Source: Anaerolineae bacterium
GTDB taxonomy: Bacteria; Chloroflexota; Anaerolineae; Anaerolineales; Villigracilaceae
Length of the DNA stretch: 64,000 bases
Assembly (NCBI GenBank): GCA_017303655.1
Contig: JAFLCE010000002.1
Span: 99,707 to 163,706, forward strand
Reading direction: 5' to 3'
The translations under genes were made by a program, and so were the position numbers. Shown here piece by piece: positions 8,753 to 18,442 of this stretch; the first letter of the stretch is position 1, and every line of letters begins with the position of its first letter. The notes beneath the pieces are model-generated. The model was not told where the DNA came from. It made no database searches and saw nothing but the letters and a program-made list of their open reading frames with translations.

Positions 8753-9997
8753 TTATCGCTTCCTTATCTCGACCAGTTTTTGAGCAAACGCCTCAAAGTT
8801 GGTCGTTTCATTATATCGTTCCTGCCAGACCGCACGACTGCCTTTGCGCTTCTTCAACCATTCTTCACGTTGGTCACAGACGCTCAAAAGCGCATCGGCA
8901 ATTTCATCGGGCGTGGGATTTTCGCTAAGCAAAAATCCGTTCCTCGCGCGGACAACTTCCACATTCCCCCCCACCGCAGTAGCAAGGACAGGAATCCCAC
9001 AACTGATGGCTTCCATCATAGCAACGGATGTCCCTTCGGTGGAGCTGACATTGAGAAATACGTCCACTGGTAAGGAAAGATATGTTTGGATTAGCTCATG
9101 TTGACTTTGATACCCTGGAAAACTTGCCTTAGAATTGGCGGGAAATTCGTTTACAACACGCTGAGTGTATTGTTGCCTGATATCTTCCGCGCCGCCGAAA
9201 TGCGTCCATTCGATTCGTTGTGCAGGTCGTTTTTTAGCGACAGCAATAACGCTTTCAAATAACAGATCAATACGTTTTACGGGGTGAAAATTTGAGCAGG
9301 AGACAAGCCGCAGTACGCCATCGTCTGAAGGGTTAGCAATCCCACCCGGGTCTTTTACGCCGAGTAATGCTGCTTCATACTTTTCTTTGAATTGAGGATA
9401 TTTTCCGCGCAGATAGTCTGCGCCGATATCTGAATCAGGCAACAGAGCATCAACCAATTCAATCGCCCGCGGACGACATGGCCAGTCACCGTAGAGTTCT
9501 TCATACAGGTCATAACCATGCGTACGGGAAACAACCCGTAACGATGGATACTTTGCCTTGGTTAACCCAATTCCCATCGCCAGTTCATCGAACCAGAAGG
9601 TATAACAAATCACGTGATCATCCGAGATAGCATTGACCATCAGCCAATTCTGTAACCACTTACGTGTCAAGTTGGCGCCAGCGACAAATGAAAAAACTCT
9701 GCGTAAGTAAGAAGGCTTAATAGACAAAGGAAAACGGCTCTTCAACTCCAGATAAAAATCTTTCGAGAAAAGTGCCAAGGCACTTTCAGCAAGCCGTCTG
9801 TTAAGCGTGAATGATTCAGCAAAACTTGTATCCACTTCCACGCCATTGGGAACAGGAAGCAGATTTCCTTGTGCAATACGCGGAACGAGAATGACACGCT
9901 CGAACCGCGTTTGGAAAATCTCTACTTCACCTTTGAGAAAGGTCTGTTCGGTTGCGTAATCGTAAGGGTAGGAGTTTGAAAAGAGAAGGAGGATCAT
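8753..9997 (-). CDS. glycosyltransferase family 4
   Basis: A GT-B enzyme of 414 residues when started at the ATG at 9997 (MILLLFSNSYPY, a typical N-terminus); an in-frame ATG at 10033 would add 12 residues. The C-terminal half shows FHPVKRIDLLFES (237-249) and E321-x7-E329 followed by CGIPVLATAVGG. A conserved SRTHGYDLYEE segment (158-168) near the end of the first domain is typical of this GT4 subgroup. It lies six bases upstream of asnB. The transferred sugar is unknown. Confidence 0.88.
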   Translation of the reverse strand: MILLLFSNSYPYDYATEQTFLKGEVEIFQTRFERVILVPRIAQGNLLPVPNGVEVDTSFAESFTLNRRLAESALALFSKDFYLELKSRFPLSIKPSYLRRVFSFVAGANLTRKWLQNWLMVNAISDDHVICYTFWFDELAMGIGLTKAKYPSLRVVSRTHGYDLYEELYGDWPCRPRAIELVDALLPDSDIGADYLRGKYPQFKEKYEAALLGVKDPGGIANPSDDGVLRLVSCSNFHPVKRIDLLFESVIAVAKKRPAQRIEWTHFGGAEDIRQQYTQRVVNEFPANSKASFPGYQSQHELIQTYLSLPVDVFLNVSSTEGTSVAMMEAISCGIPVLATAVGGNVEVVRARNGFLLSENPTPDEIADALLSVCDQREEWLKKRKGSRAVWQERYNETTNFEAFAQKLVEIRKR

Positions 9998-10094
9998 TGT
10001 ATGTGGTGCGGCGCACCAGATGGGTAGATTCATCTTATAAAAGAGAAAAATCTAGCCGATTGGAGAATTCTATTAAGTTTGGTGCAATGCACTC

Positions 10095-10802
10095 TCACTC
10101 CGGCAAAAAATCTTCGCGGTGTTTCGCAAACTCTTCAATGGCACGCTCATAATCGTCGTGTCTGCCGATGTCGAGCCAGTAGCCGTCGAAGTTGAAGACA
10201 TTGACCTTCCTGCCGTCGCGCATCAATTTGAGGACAAGGTCGGGCAGGTCGAGGCGTTCCCCTTTCGAGATATAGTTCAAAATCTCAGGCTCAAAGAGAT
10301 AAATGCCCATACTGACAGAATAATGATAGGTGGGCTTTTCGATGTAATCAGAGATCCAGTTGTCTTCGTCCACTTGGATGACGCCAAGGTCAATTTTCAC
10401 ATCGCGCTGATAACAAGCCACTGTGGCTAGTGCGCTGCGTTCACGGTGATAGTTGAGCATGGCACTGTAATCGATGGTGGTTAGTAAATCGCCATTCATC
10501 ACCAAGAATGTATCGTTCAAATTCGGGACCAGAGAGATCGGTCCTGCCGTGCCAAGGGGTTGTTCTTCGCGGGAGTAATCGATACGAGTGTTGAACTTAC
10601 TTCCGTCGCCGCAGTATGCCATGAGCAACTCAGCGAGATAACCGGTTGCCAGAGTGATATCGTCAAAGCCCTTTTTCTGCAATTGGCGAATCACGATTTC
10701 AAGAATCGGCATCTCGCCGATGGGCATGAGCGGTTTGGGGAGAACGGTTGTGTATGGGGCAAGGCGCGCACCTTTGCCACCAGCTAAGATGACTGCTCGC
10801 AT
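10095..10802 (-). CDS. sugar-1-phosphate nucleotidyltransferase
   Basis: A 235-residue nucleotidyltransferase with GGKGARL at 8-14, LPKPL at 21-25, GTAG at 84-87 and NGD at 103-105 as the metal-binding acidic site. It lacks the hexapeptide C-terminus of GlmU and the extra domain of ManC, so it is the short form found in PtmE or HddC-type enzymes. It begins one base after the stop of the LegB-type dehydratase, which makes it likely that it activates the sugar that enzyme uses. In Campylobacter the equivalent pair makes a GDP-linked amino sugar for legionaminic acid. The nucleotide (GTP, CTP or dTTP) cannot be read from the sequence. Confidence 0.85.
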   Translation of the reverse strand: MRAVILAGGKGARLAPYTTVLPKPLMPIGEMPILEIVIRQLQKKGFDDITLATGYLAELLMAYCGDGSKFNTRIDYSREEQPLGTAGPISLVPNLNDTFLVMNGDLLTTIDYSAMLNYHRERSALATVACYQRDVKIDLGVIQVDEDNWISDYIEKPTYHYSVSMGIYLFEPEILNYISKGERLDLPDLVLKLMRDGRKVNVFNFDGYWLDIGRHDDYERAIEEFAKHREDFLPE

Positions 10803-10803
10803 A

Positions 10804-11793
10804 TTACACCGTGTATTGGTCAGGCTGGTAGAGATCGATATGAGCGGAGATCCACTCGATGGTGGCTCGCAAGCCTTCGTCGAGAGAGATGCGAGGTTCC
10901 CATCCGATCATGCGTTTGGCTTTTTCGTTCGACGCCCACAACTTCATCACTTCGCTTTTACCCGGTCGCACACGCTGCGGGTCTGCAACAATCTTGGGAG
11001 TCTTGCCGATGATCTTGAAAATCTTTTCGGCGAGATCGCCAATGCGAATCGTATTGTCGTTACCGAGGTTAATCTCTTCACCGAGCACGCCTTCGGCTTC
11101 GGCAACTTTCACAAAACCATTGGCGGTATCTTTCGCGAATGTGAAATCACGTGAAGGTTCAAGACTGCCGAGTTTGACTTCATCACGAGTGAGCGCCTGC
11201 ACGATGATAGTCGGGATGACCGCGCGCATAGACTGACCCGGACCAAAGGTATTGAACGGACGCAGTGTAACCACCGGTGTTTCAAACGAACGATAAAAAC
11301 TTTCAGCGATGCGGTCCGCGCCGATCTTGCTGGCAGAGTAGGGCGACTGTCCCTGCAAGGGATGCTTCTCATCGATCGGCACATACTGCGCCGTGCCATA
11401 GACTTCGCTTGTGGAGGTATGCACCACGCGCCGCGTTCCAAAATCACGCGCCGCCATCAACACATTGAGCGTGCCCATGATGTTCACATCGATTACTTCG
11501 CGCGGGTTCACGTACGAATACGGGATCGCGATCAATGCGCCAAGATGAAAGACCGTGTCCACACCGCGCACAGCATTGCGCACCGCTTCGTTATCGCGCA
11601 GGTCGCCTTGCATGATCTCGATCTGCGAAAGAATTTCAGGCGCTAGCCACTTCAACATGCCGAGGTCGTTGCGCGAGTTGTAACGCACAAAGCCGCGCAC
11701 CTGCGCACCTTCCTGCACCAAATGCTCAACCAAATGGCTGGCGATAAATCCGCCTGCACCAGTGACCAAAACTTTTTTACCATTCCAATTCAT
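10804..11793 (-). CDS. legB: NAD-dependent sugar-nucleotide 4,6-dehydratase, LegB-like
   Basis: A 329-residue extended SDR enzyme. The nucleotide-binding motif TGAGGFIAS is at 11-19, the TSE variant of the dehydratase triad at 128-130, and YxxxK at Y152/K156. The overall sequence resembles LegB-type dehydratases, which form the 4-keto-6-deoxy intermediate of legionaminic acid. A ribosome-binding site (GGAG) sits seven bases upstream of the ATG. The paired nucleotidyltransferase follows directly. Other 4,6-dehydratase specificities cannot be excluded. Confidence 0.8.
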   Translation of the reverse strand: MNWNGKKVLVTGAGGFIASHLVEHLVQEGAQVRGFVRYNSRNDLGMLKWLAPEILSQIEIMQGDLRDNEAVRNAVRGVDTVFHLGALIAIPYSYVNPREVIDVNIMGTLNVLMAARDFGTRRVVHTSTSEVYGTAQYVPIDEKHPLQGQSPYSASKIGADRIAESFYRSFETPVVTLRPFNTFGPGQSMRAVIPTIIVQALTRDEVKLGSLEPSRDFTFAKDTANGFVKVAEAEGVLGEEINLGNDNTIRIGDLAEKIFKIIGKTPKIVADPQRVRPGKSEVMKLWASNEKAKRMIGWEPRISLDEGLRATIEWISAHIDLYQPDQYTV

Positions 11794-11847
11794 TTTGACT
11801 CCATATTAATTCTTATGTTTTCCAAAAGGGAGAACCCTTCATGGTCA

Positions 11848-12789
11848 TCAGGACAATTTACTTTCGCTGGGCGGGTCGCCCCTATGAACCCGCACACGCC
11901 AATCGTCGAGCAAGTCTGTTAAAGATTCATTTAGAGAAATGCGCGGATTCCAACCCACAGCCTTGTGCAACTTCTGGAAACTACCAACCTGCACAGGTAC
12001 ATCGTTCTTTTGGACTCGTGCCGGATCAACCCTAGCCGATAGCTGTTTCTTCGACCTGAGCATCATCTCACTCAAACATTGCTGGATCGCCACCGCATTC
12101 CCCGAACAGACGTTATAGGTCTGCCCGGCTTCGCCTTTTTCTGCAAGCAATGCAAAGGCAAGCGCCGCGTCACGCACATCTACAAAGTCACGCTTGGCAT
12201 CAAGGTTGCCGGTGACAATTTCATTCTGTTCCGAAATCTCTGCCAATGCAATTTGACGCGCAAACGCCGAGCAAGCCAGATCGGGTGATTGACCAGGACC
12301 CAGTAGATTGAACATCCGCACAATGACCACGTCCAACCCGAACGCGTAATGATACCGCAGAGCCGCCGTCTCCTGCGCCACCTTGCTGACGGCATACTCC
12401 GTCACCGGACGCAGGGGGGAACGCTCCGTGATGGGGCGAGCACTCTTGGTCAGCCCATAGACCGCGCTCGAACTCGCCAGCACCACTTTGGGTCGCTTCT
12501 CCATTTGCATGACCGCATCAAGCAGATTCACCGTCCCAAATAAATTGGATGTGTAATAGGTTTGCGGGTCTGTCGATTTGATAATGCCCGCAAGGTGGAA
12601 AACTGCATCGGGTTGGCAATCCGCTATGGCACGAGTCAGAGCCGTGCGGTCAGAAAGGTCACCAACAAAGACTTTCTCTCCCGCCGGGCGGATGTCAAAT
12701 CCATACACCTGCCAGTTTGCGCGAAGAAGCTCTTCACGAAGATGCCTGCCAACAAAACCTGAAATACCCGTGATCAATGCTCGCTTCAT
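11848..12789 (-). CDS. SDR sugar-nucleotide reductase, GDP-6-deoxy-4-keto-hexose reductase-like
   Basis: A 313-residue extended SDR protein with GISGFVG (8-14), an SSSAVYG active-site strand (106-112) and YAVSK (132-136). The short length and motif set resemble RMD, which reduces GDP-4-keto-6-deoxy-mannose to GDP-D-rhamnose; a matching gmd gene is in the same region (45164-46129). It overlaps the downstream glycosyltransferase by four bases (ATGA). It could also be a GDP-talose type reductase or a generic epimerase. Confidence 0.75.
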   Translation of the reverse strand: MKRALITGISGFVGRHLREELLRANWQVYGFDIRPAGEKVFVGDLSDRTALTRAIADCQPDAVFHLAGIIKSTDPQTYYTSNLFGTVNLLDAVMQMEKRPKVVLASSSAVYGLTKSARPITERSPLRPVTEYAVSKVAQETAALRYHYAFGLDVVIVRMFNLLGPGQSPDLACSAFARQIALAEISEQNEIVTGNLDAKRDFVDVRDAALAFALLAEKGEAGQTYNVCSGNAVAIQQCLSEMMLRSKKQLSARVDPARVQKNDVPVQVGSFQKLHKAVGWNPRISLNESLTDLLDDWRVRVHRGDPPSESKLS

Positions 12790-13676
12790 TTACTAAAAAC
12801 CTTCCTCACTCCGTTGAACGTGCCAGTCAAGCCTTTCAGGCTGTGAAAGTTCGCCGCGAATAGACCGATCAACGCCCAATAATAAAACAGCCAACGCCAC
12901 TTGTCTCGCGCCCAACTCTTGCGGAAGAGGTAATCATAATTGACCACGCTCATCTCCGCCCATTGCTGTACTTTGAGTCGGTTCATTGGGCTCTCGTTGT
13001 GGACAAGGGTCGCAGAGGTTTGGTAATAGATTTTATAACCTGCATCGAGAGTCTGTTTGGAAATATCAACATCTTCCATCAAACCGTAATGAGCTAGCGT
13101 TTCGTCAAATTTAGCTTTCTCAAACACTTCACGACGAAACGCCATACAACAACCTGAGAGACATTCGATAAATCCGCTCTGCTGGTTTCTGTGTGGGTGC
13201 GACGGCATCCCAGATGGATAGAATTTTCCATTGCGGGTTCCAACTACACCGAAGATAAAACGTAAAACGTAAAACGTGAATTTCTCAAGTTTAAGCCGCA
13301 TAGATGGAGAAGTATTTTCAACAATCTTTCCGCCAACTGCTCCGATCTCATGTTTTGAGTCGCTTTCAAAAACTTTTTCCACATGGGAAAGATAATTCAC
13401 TCCCAAATCCACATCATCATCGAAGAAAAAGATCAGCTCACTCGAACATTCACGAATGCCGTGATTGCGCTGCAAGGTTAGCCCGGGTTGAGTGTGAAAA
13501 TAACGGACAGGAAAAGGCAGTTTAGCCGAAGTGAGGTATGCCTCAAGTCTTTTCTCGTCCGACGAATCGACAATTATCAATTCATTTGGCAGGCGGGTTT
13601 GCGCCAAGATGGATGGTAATGCCTTCTTGAAATCGTCGAGACGATTGCGAGTACAGATGATGACAGAGATTTTCAT
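12786..13676 (-). CDS. glycosyltransferase family 2
   Basis: A 296-residue inverting GT-A enzyme. It starts SVIICTRNR, has ELIIVDSSDE for the first acidic pocket and FFFDDDVDL for the metal/nucleotide-binding DxD region. The C-terminal part ends in a hydrophobic patch that may associate with the membrane. It overlaps its neighbours on both sides (ATGA at 12786 and a one-base overlap at 13676), so it is embedded in the operon. Rhamnosyl or other specificity is unknown. Confidence 0.9.
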   Translation of the reverse strand: MKISVIICTRNRLDDFKKALPSILAQTRLPNELIIVDSSDEKRLEAYLTSAKLPFPVRYFHTQPGLTLQRNHGIRECSSELIFFFDDDVDLGVNYLSHVEKVFESDSKHEIGAVGGKIVENTSPSMRLKLEKFTFYVLRFIFGVVGTRNGKFYPSGMPSHPHRNQQSGFIECLSGCCMAFRREVFEKAKFDETLAHYGLMEDVDISKQTLDAGYKIYYQTSATLVHNESPMNRLKVQQWAEMSVVNYDYLFRKSWARDKWRWLFYYWALIGLFAANFHSLKGLTGTFNGVRKVFSK

Positions 13677-14827
13677 CAGGAATTCAAAACCTTTTCAAAA
13701 ATCTCTTTGTGCTTAGCCACAAATTTTTCCAAAGAGAACAAGTCCACAGCTCGCTGGCGTGCCTTCTGTGAAAACTCTTTGCGGCGGGCATAGACTTGCA
13801 TGACTGCATCTGCCATTGCTTGTGGACTCGGCAGGTTGATCTTGTTCCAATCGTGCTCCACATGCACGCCGATGCCAGCATCACCGACCAACTCCGGCAC
13901 GCCACCATTATCCAAATGAACGACCGGCATTCCCAACGCCAGCGTCTCCAACACCAGACCCGGCGACGGGTCGGCGTACTTAGTGTGCAACAATAAATGA
14001 GCTTGAGAATACAAAGCAGGCGCATCCGTTTGAGCGTAAGTTCCGGTGAAGGTCACATGTTCGTTCAAGTTCATGTCACGCAGGGCTTGCTTTGTCCATG
14101 CTTCGGCTTCGTCGTATGAAAGCCATAGATTTCCAGTGACGATCAACCTGGCGTTCGGTACATCTCGATGCAATGCCTTGAGTGTTTGAAGCGCCAATTC
14201 AAGGCGATACTTTTCGTATTGGTTACCACCTAACAACAAGGTCAATGCCTCAGGTTTTCCCAAACCGGTATCGGGTGAAAAGAGGCGGGTATCCACCGGG
14301 TTGTAGATGATCTCGCTTGGGACATCCGGTGGGGAAATATATCGTTCAGCACTATCCTTGCAGAATTGACTTTGATAGATGATGAAATCCGCAAAGCTGA
14401 TTAATTGTTTCAGAGAGTGATTCGAGGCTCTGTAATTTGTGCCATCCCATGCGGGGAAGGCAACCCCGTTCTGGTTAACAATGACCTTCAATCCTTTGCG
14501 CTTTGCAGTTTCAAGAATTTTGATCTGTAAAGGATGCGCGACACTACTAACGGCATACAACACATTCGCCAACGGGAATTGATGCGGGATTTGCTCAGCT
14601 AGATATGTGAGCTTTACTGCGCCACCGTGGGCAAACTGGCTACGTTTTACTGGCGATTCTGGAAAATGCGGACTCAGGTAAGAAACCGCAAACCCAGTAT
14701 CAGCTTTTTGAAGCGCGGAAAGTTTCAAATGAGTAGGGAGAGTCATCACCCAATCGCGCAAAGCGAACACAGCCCGAAAGAAGTTCGGGAAAGTTCGTTT
14801 GAAAGAATTGAGCACATTTCTTATCAT
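13676..14827 (-). CDS. glycosyltransferase family 4
   Basis: A 383-residue GT-B type enzyme. The C-terminal domain contains LLGGNQYEKYR and a D-x7-E variant (DPSPGLVLE) followed by GMPVVHLDNGG, so the first acidic residue of the usual E-x7-E is Asp. It starts one base after the methyltransferase stop and overlaps the GT2 gene by one base. Sugar specificity is unknown. Confidence 0.87.
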   Translation of the reverse strand: MIRNVLNSFKRTFPNFFRAVFALRDWVMTLPTHLKLSALQKADTGFAVSYLSPHFPESPVKRSQFAHGGAVKLTYLAEQIPHQFPLANVLYAVSSVAHPLQIKILETAKRKGLKVIVNQNGVAFPAWDGTNYRASNHSLKQLISFADFIIYQSQFCKDSAERYISPPDVPSEIIYNPVDTRLFSPDTGLGKPEALTLLLGGNQYEKYRLELALQTLKALHRDVPNARLIVTGNLWLSYDEAEAWTKQALRDMNLNEHVTFTGTYAQTDAPALYSQAHLLLHTKYADPSPGLVLETLALGMPVVHLDNGGVPELVGDAGIGVHVEHDWNKINLPSPQAMADAVMQVYARRKEFSQKARQRAVDLFSLEKFVAKHKEIFEKVLNS

Positions 14828-14828
14828 A

Positions 14829-15569
14829 TTACTTTGCGGGGACGCACTCTGCCCAAATATCAGCCCAGCGAATTTCGAAGTGTTTCACATCCAAATCCGC
14901 TTGTTTCATTTCATCGTAAAAGATATCTTTAGAATATTCAAGTTCGTGCGTATCATCTGTATAAGGGAATAAACCAAGTTCTTTTTTTAGAGCGGCGTGA
15001 ATATTGCGTTCAAAGGTCGGCACGCGGATGAGGAACTTCTTCGGCTTGAAGCGTGCGGTCAGATCTTTGAGAAATTCCGGGCGATTCTTCAAGTGTTCGA
15101 GAACACTCGATAAAATGATGACATCCACAGAACCGATCTCGGGAATATCCTTGAATACATCACCCACAATATACTGAATGTTCGGGTGAGTGAAACGTTT
15201 TTTACCAAACTCGATCTGATCTGTATCGAAATCGATCGCTAGAACCTTCGCATCTGAATGAACGGCAATCGCGTAAGCTAGGGCACCATAACCACAGCCA
15301 AGGTCAAGCACACTTACATTCTTTTCAATGCGTTCGTAAAAGAACGAGTGAATACCGTCCATCACTTCATGTTTGATATGAACGCCATCCCCCCAACGCT
15401 TGCACTGCGCATCGATCTCGTAATTGACGTAATCATAGACACCCAGCAGCCATTTCGTCGCTTCGCGCGGATCTGCGGATTGCTCCGCACCGACCATGGT
15501 CTTGACAATAAACCTCCGCAGCGAACGCGGTAGAAGATAATATGCGGTCTTTTGAATAATGGAACTCAT
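14829..15569 (-). CDS. class I SAM-dependent methyltransferase
   Basis: A 246-residue Rossmann-fold methyltransferase with the SAM motif VLDLGCGYG at 87-95. The ATG at 15569 is chosen because it overlaps the upstream stop as ATGA and has AAAGGA nine bases before it; an upstream start would add ten residues. In this setting it probably methylates a sugar hydroxyl. The exact substrate cannot be told. Confidence 0.85.
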   Translation of the reverse strand: MSSIIQKTAYYLLPRSLRRFIVKTMVGAEQSADPREATKWLLGVYDYVNYEIDAQCKRWGDGVHIKHEVMDGIHSFFYERIEKNVSVLDLGCGYGALAYAIAVHSDAKVLAIDFDTDQIEFGKKRFTHPNIQYIVGDVFKDIPEIGSVDVIILSSVLEHLKNRPEFLKDLTARFKPKKFLIRVPTFERNIHAALKKELGLFPYTDDTHELEYSKDIFYDEMKQADLDVKHFEIRWADIWAECVPAK

Positions 15570-16654
15570 TCTACAAATCCTTTCATAAATGCAGCCCATA
15601 AGGGAATTTGGCTTTCATAACTATTGGCTTCCGCAGTCTTTCTTCCAGCACTCAGCATCGGCTGAAGATCGGCTTGAGACGAGCGATACACTTGAAGGGC
15701 GTATGAAGCGAGCGCATCTACATCCTCCGCCTCGGTCATAAATGCATTCTCGCCGTGCTTCACCAGATCCATTGCCTGCCCAACCCGCGTTGTGACCAAT
15801 GGAACGCCGCTTGCCATACTTTCGAGAATCGCTTTTGGACCACCTTCCTGGCGCGATGACACGACATATAAATCCAACGACCGAAACAGCGTTGCAATAT
15901 CCGGATAAGACTCAAGATACTGATGCAAATACGGAATGTCTGCATCCTCCAGTCCCTTCTTTACATAACCACGCGCAGGACCAGAAAGCATTACAAACAA
16001 TTCGGGAATATCTTTTTTTAGACGTTTCATCGTCTCTACGAAAACATCTGGACCCTTTTCTCGTTTCGGCTCCATGCCTTCTTCCCAACCAACACCATCT
16101 TTTTGGAAAGAACCGATAACAAATGCAGATTTTGGTACACCCAACTTTGTACGAGCATCTTGCTTCATTTCAGAAGAGCGGAACGGAAAAAAGCTTGTAT
16201 TGATCCCAATCGGAATTAGAAAAACCTTTGAAGGATGAATGCCGGTTTGCAAGATCACATCACGCATTTCAGTATGTGAGACTTGGATTCGCGCCAGGTT
16301 TTCATGATGTTTTTTCAAAGCGTTATACACCCGATCAAAACCAGCATTCTCCGTACCCGGTAAACCATGAAAATATGCAAGCCCAATGCGGTGCGGCAAC
16401 AGGTCCAGCCAATTATCATTTTGGAGAAAGAACTGATTCGAATAAAAAATTGTCTGCGGTTGTCTGGCGTGTTTCCAAAGTGGTTTTATCACTGGCATAC
16501 CCAGCGCATCGCAAATGGTCTTGAGTTCGCGCATCTCCCAATCCAGCACCCAGCCGGCGTCATCGCCATATAAGATCAAACGCGAATACGGCTTCCAATT
16601 CCACGAAGCCGCTTTGATAATGTTTTTTCCAATACTCTCTGCCAACATTTTCAT
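15566..16654 (-). CDS. glycosyltransferase family 4
   Basis: A 362-residue protein whose C-terminal half is clearly GT4: EGGPKAILE (E-x7-E) followed by SGVPLVTTRVGQAMDLV, with an HGENAF-type loop after it. The N-terminal half is more divergent. It is coupled to both neighbours by ATGA overlaps (15566 and 16651). The donor sugar is unknown. Confidence 0.87.
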   Translation of the reverse strand: MKMLAESIGKNIIKAASWNWKPYSRLILYGDDAGWVLDWEMRELKTICDALGMPVIKPLWKHARQPQTIFYSNQFFLQNDNWLDLLPHRIGLAYFHGLPGTENAGFDRVYNALKKHHENLARIQVSHTEMRDVILQTGIHPSKVFLIPIGINTSFFPFRSSEMKQDARTKLGVPKSAFVIGSFQKDGVGWEEGMEPKREKGPDVFVETMKRLKKDIPELFVMLSGPARGYVKKGLEDADIPYLHQYLESYPDIATLFRSLDLYVVSSRQEGGPKAILESMASGVPLVTTRVGQAMDLVKHGENAFMTEAEDVDALASYALQVYRSSQADLQPMLSAGRKTAEANSYESQIPLWAAFMKGFVE

Positions 16655-17622
16655 GAAACCAATTCCAAAACCTTCAAATACTGTGTACTAACTTCCTTGA
16701 TAGACGGAATCGAGATGCGCGACTGAACCGCCTCATACTGATCTGTGAGCTGACTCAACAATTCGGGGATTTGCTCCGCCGCCTCGAACCCCGCCCCAGC
16801 CTGTTTCACGATCTCAGGGTGACCGCCACTCTGCAAGTAGATCGCCGGAAGTCCGCAAGTCAGCGCCTCGATAAGAGAGTTCGAACAAGGGTCATTCTTG
16901 CTGGCAGTAAGGTAGATATCATTCTCACGGAACAACTCCGCCATACGGTACGAATCCACAGCGGGGAGCATACGAATGTTCTTGAACACCACCGGGCTGC
17001 GCCCAACGAATGTCATTTCAAATCTTTCCCAATCCAAGTGTTCATCCAGCCATTGATAAATCAATGCGCCTTTGTTGAGGTTATCCGACCAACTTGAAGC
17101 GACGAGGCGGGTCTTCCGGTTTCGTGAAAACTCTACACGACCACGTGAGTGAAAGATCTCTGGGTCGGCAGCATTGAGAATAACTGTCGGATTCTTGAAT
17201 TCCATACCCAAGGCAAGGTGTTTTTCAAGGCTGTATTGCGATTGAAAGATGGTCTTATTAGCAAATTTCAAATTGACTGCATGGATATTTTTATCCACAC
17301 CACCATCGCGTCCACGATACACATCAATGGGACCGTCCACGCGGTGGACATACAATACCGAGTCACGCTTCAATCGTTGAAGACGTTTCTCTTTGAAATT
17401 GAATGAATTTAACAGACAGGCACGAGTAGTACGAGAAAGGCTATTATTTTCGACACGTAGCCCATGCGCCTCTGCCTGTTTCCAAAGCGCTCGTAGAAAC
17501 TGATGTCCGCCCCCGGTCGGAGGCGGCTCAAACTCATGAAAAATGGATAGATCTGCCGAGGAGAATAATCCCATGGCAATAGCGAATAGATCAGAGGCAG
17601 AGTTAGCCAGCCCAAACTTCAT
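16651..17622 (-). CDS. glycosyltransferase family 4
   Basis: A GT-B protein of 323 residues from the ATG at 17622 (MKFGLANSA). An earlier in-frame start at 17658 would overlap the upstream methyltransferase and add 12 residues. The donor-binding half has SKNDPCSNSLIEALTCGLP, a D-x7-E variant of the GT4 motif, then SGGHPEIV. The N-terminal domain has a PPPTGGGHQF segment typical of GT4 enzymes that hold the acceptor near a glycine loop. No Shine-Dalgarno is obvious at the chosen start. Confidence 0.82.
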   Translation of the reverse strand: MKFGLANSASDLFAIAMGLFSSADLSIFHEFEPPPTGGGHQFLRALWKQAEAHGLRVENNSLSRTTRACLLNSFNFKEKRLQRLKRDSVLYVHRVDGPIDVYRGRDGGVDKNIHAVNLKFANKTIFQSQYSLEKHLALGMEFKNPTVILNAADPEIFHSRGRVEFSRNRKTRLVASSWSDNLNKGALIYQWLDEHLDWERFEMTFVGRSPVVFKNIRMLPAVDSYRMAELFRENDIYLTASKNDPCSNSLIEALTCGLPAIYLQSGGHPEIVKQAGAGFEAAEQIPELLSQLTDQYEAVQSRISIPSIKEVSTQYLKVLELVS

Positions 17623-17635
17623 ATATATATCCGCG

Positions 17636-18427
17636 TTACGCCTTTTTTCTGGCAGCAACCATCAGCATGTGTCCCCAATCCGAATTCACATAAGGAATAT
17701 ATTTGCTAATACGTACAATAAGTTTGTTGAAAAATACGGGGATTTTCTTTAACCAATGCAATTCCTGCGAAAGCGTATTCTGGTGAGCATAAGAATAGAT
17801 AGCTTCGATTTCATAGCCGTTCGCTTCGAGAATGCGACAAAACTCTTCGCGGGTAAATGCATATTGATAAAATTCCAACCCTGTCACATCATCTTGGTAG
17901 GCACCGCGCTTGGCACGCCAACGGCGGAGGTCATTGAAATATGGCACAGAGATCAATAACATACCACCAGGTTTCAGAATGCGCCGCATTTCTTGAAGAA
18001 ATACATCCGGTCCAGTCCGGCGATGTTCTACAACTCCAATGGAAACCATTGCATCAAAAGCATCGCTTGCTATACCAAGGGCTGTAATATCACCGCAAAC
18101 AAGACGCAAACCACCAACGATCTGGTTGGCTTTTTGCATGGCTTTGAAGGCGTAGTCTAAGCCAAAACAATTGTAATTGTTTGCTCTTAGAGCAGTTACC
18201 AGTTGTGCGGTGCCACATCCCGCTTCAAGAATAGAACCCTCTTTGGGAAGGTGGTGTTTGAACATCTTATCAAAATAATTCAGATTTCCCTCGAGATAGG
18301 GCTTGTAATAATCTGGATTAATGTCTTTGAACCATACATTTTCCCAGTACGCCTCATTGGCAGCTTTATGGTAATACACCAAACGTCCATTTTCTAAAAC
18401 ACGATTTCCATCACGATTTGTTTGCAT
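17636..18427 (-). CDS. class I SAM-dependent methyltransferase
   Basis: A 263-residue methyltransferase (type 11-like) with ILEAGCGTA at 66-74 as the SAM site, GVVEHRRTGP as the post-motif strand, and LKPGGMLLISVPY. It starts with an AAGGA ribosome-binding site ten bases upstream. A C-terminal hydrophobic stretch may be amphipathic. The position among glycosyltransferases suggests sugar O-methylation or a related tailoring step. Confidence 0.85.
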   Translation of the reverse strand: MQTNRDGNRVLENGRLVYYHKAANEAYWENVWFKDINPDYYKPYLEGNLNYFDKMFKHHLPKEGSILEAGCGTAQLVTALRANNYNCFGLDYAFKAMQKANQIVGGLRLVCGDITALGIASDAFDAMVSIGVVEHRRTGPDVFLQEMRRILKPGGMLLISVPYFNDLRRWRAKRGAYQDDVTGLEFYQYAFTREEFCRILEANGYEIEAIYSYAHQNTLSQELHWLKKIPVFFNKLIVRISKYIPYVNSDWGHMLMVAARKKA

Positions 18428-18442
18428 TATAAAAATATTCCT

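Noticed and set aside
11826-11839. AAGGG-AGAA-CCCTT hairpin as terminator between the LegB-type and SDR reductase genes
   Set aside because: The stem is only five base pairs, and no proper T-run follows on the transcribed strand.
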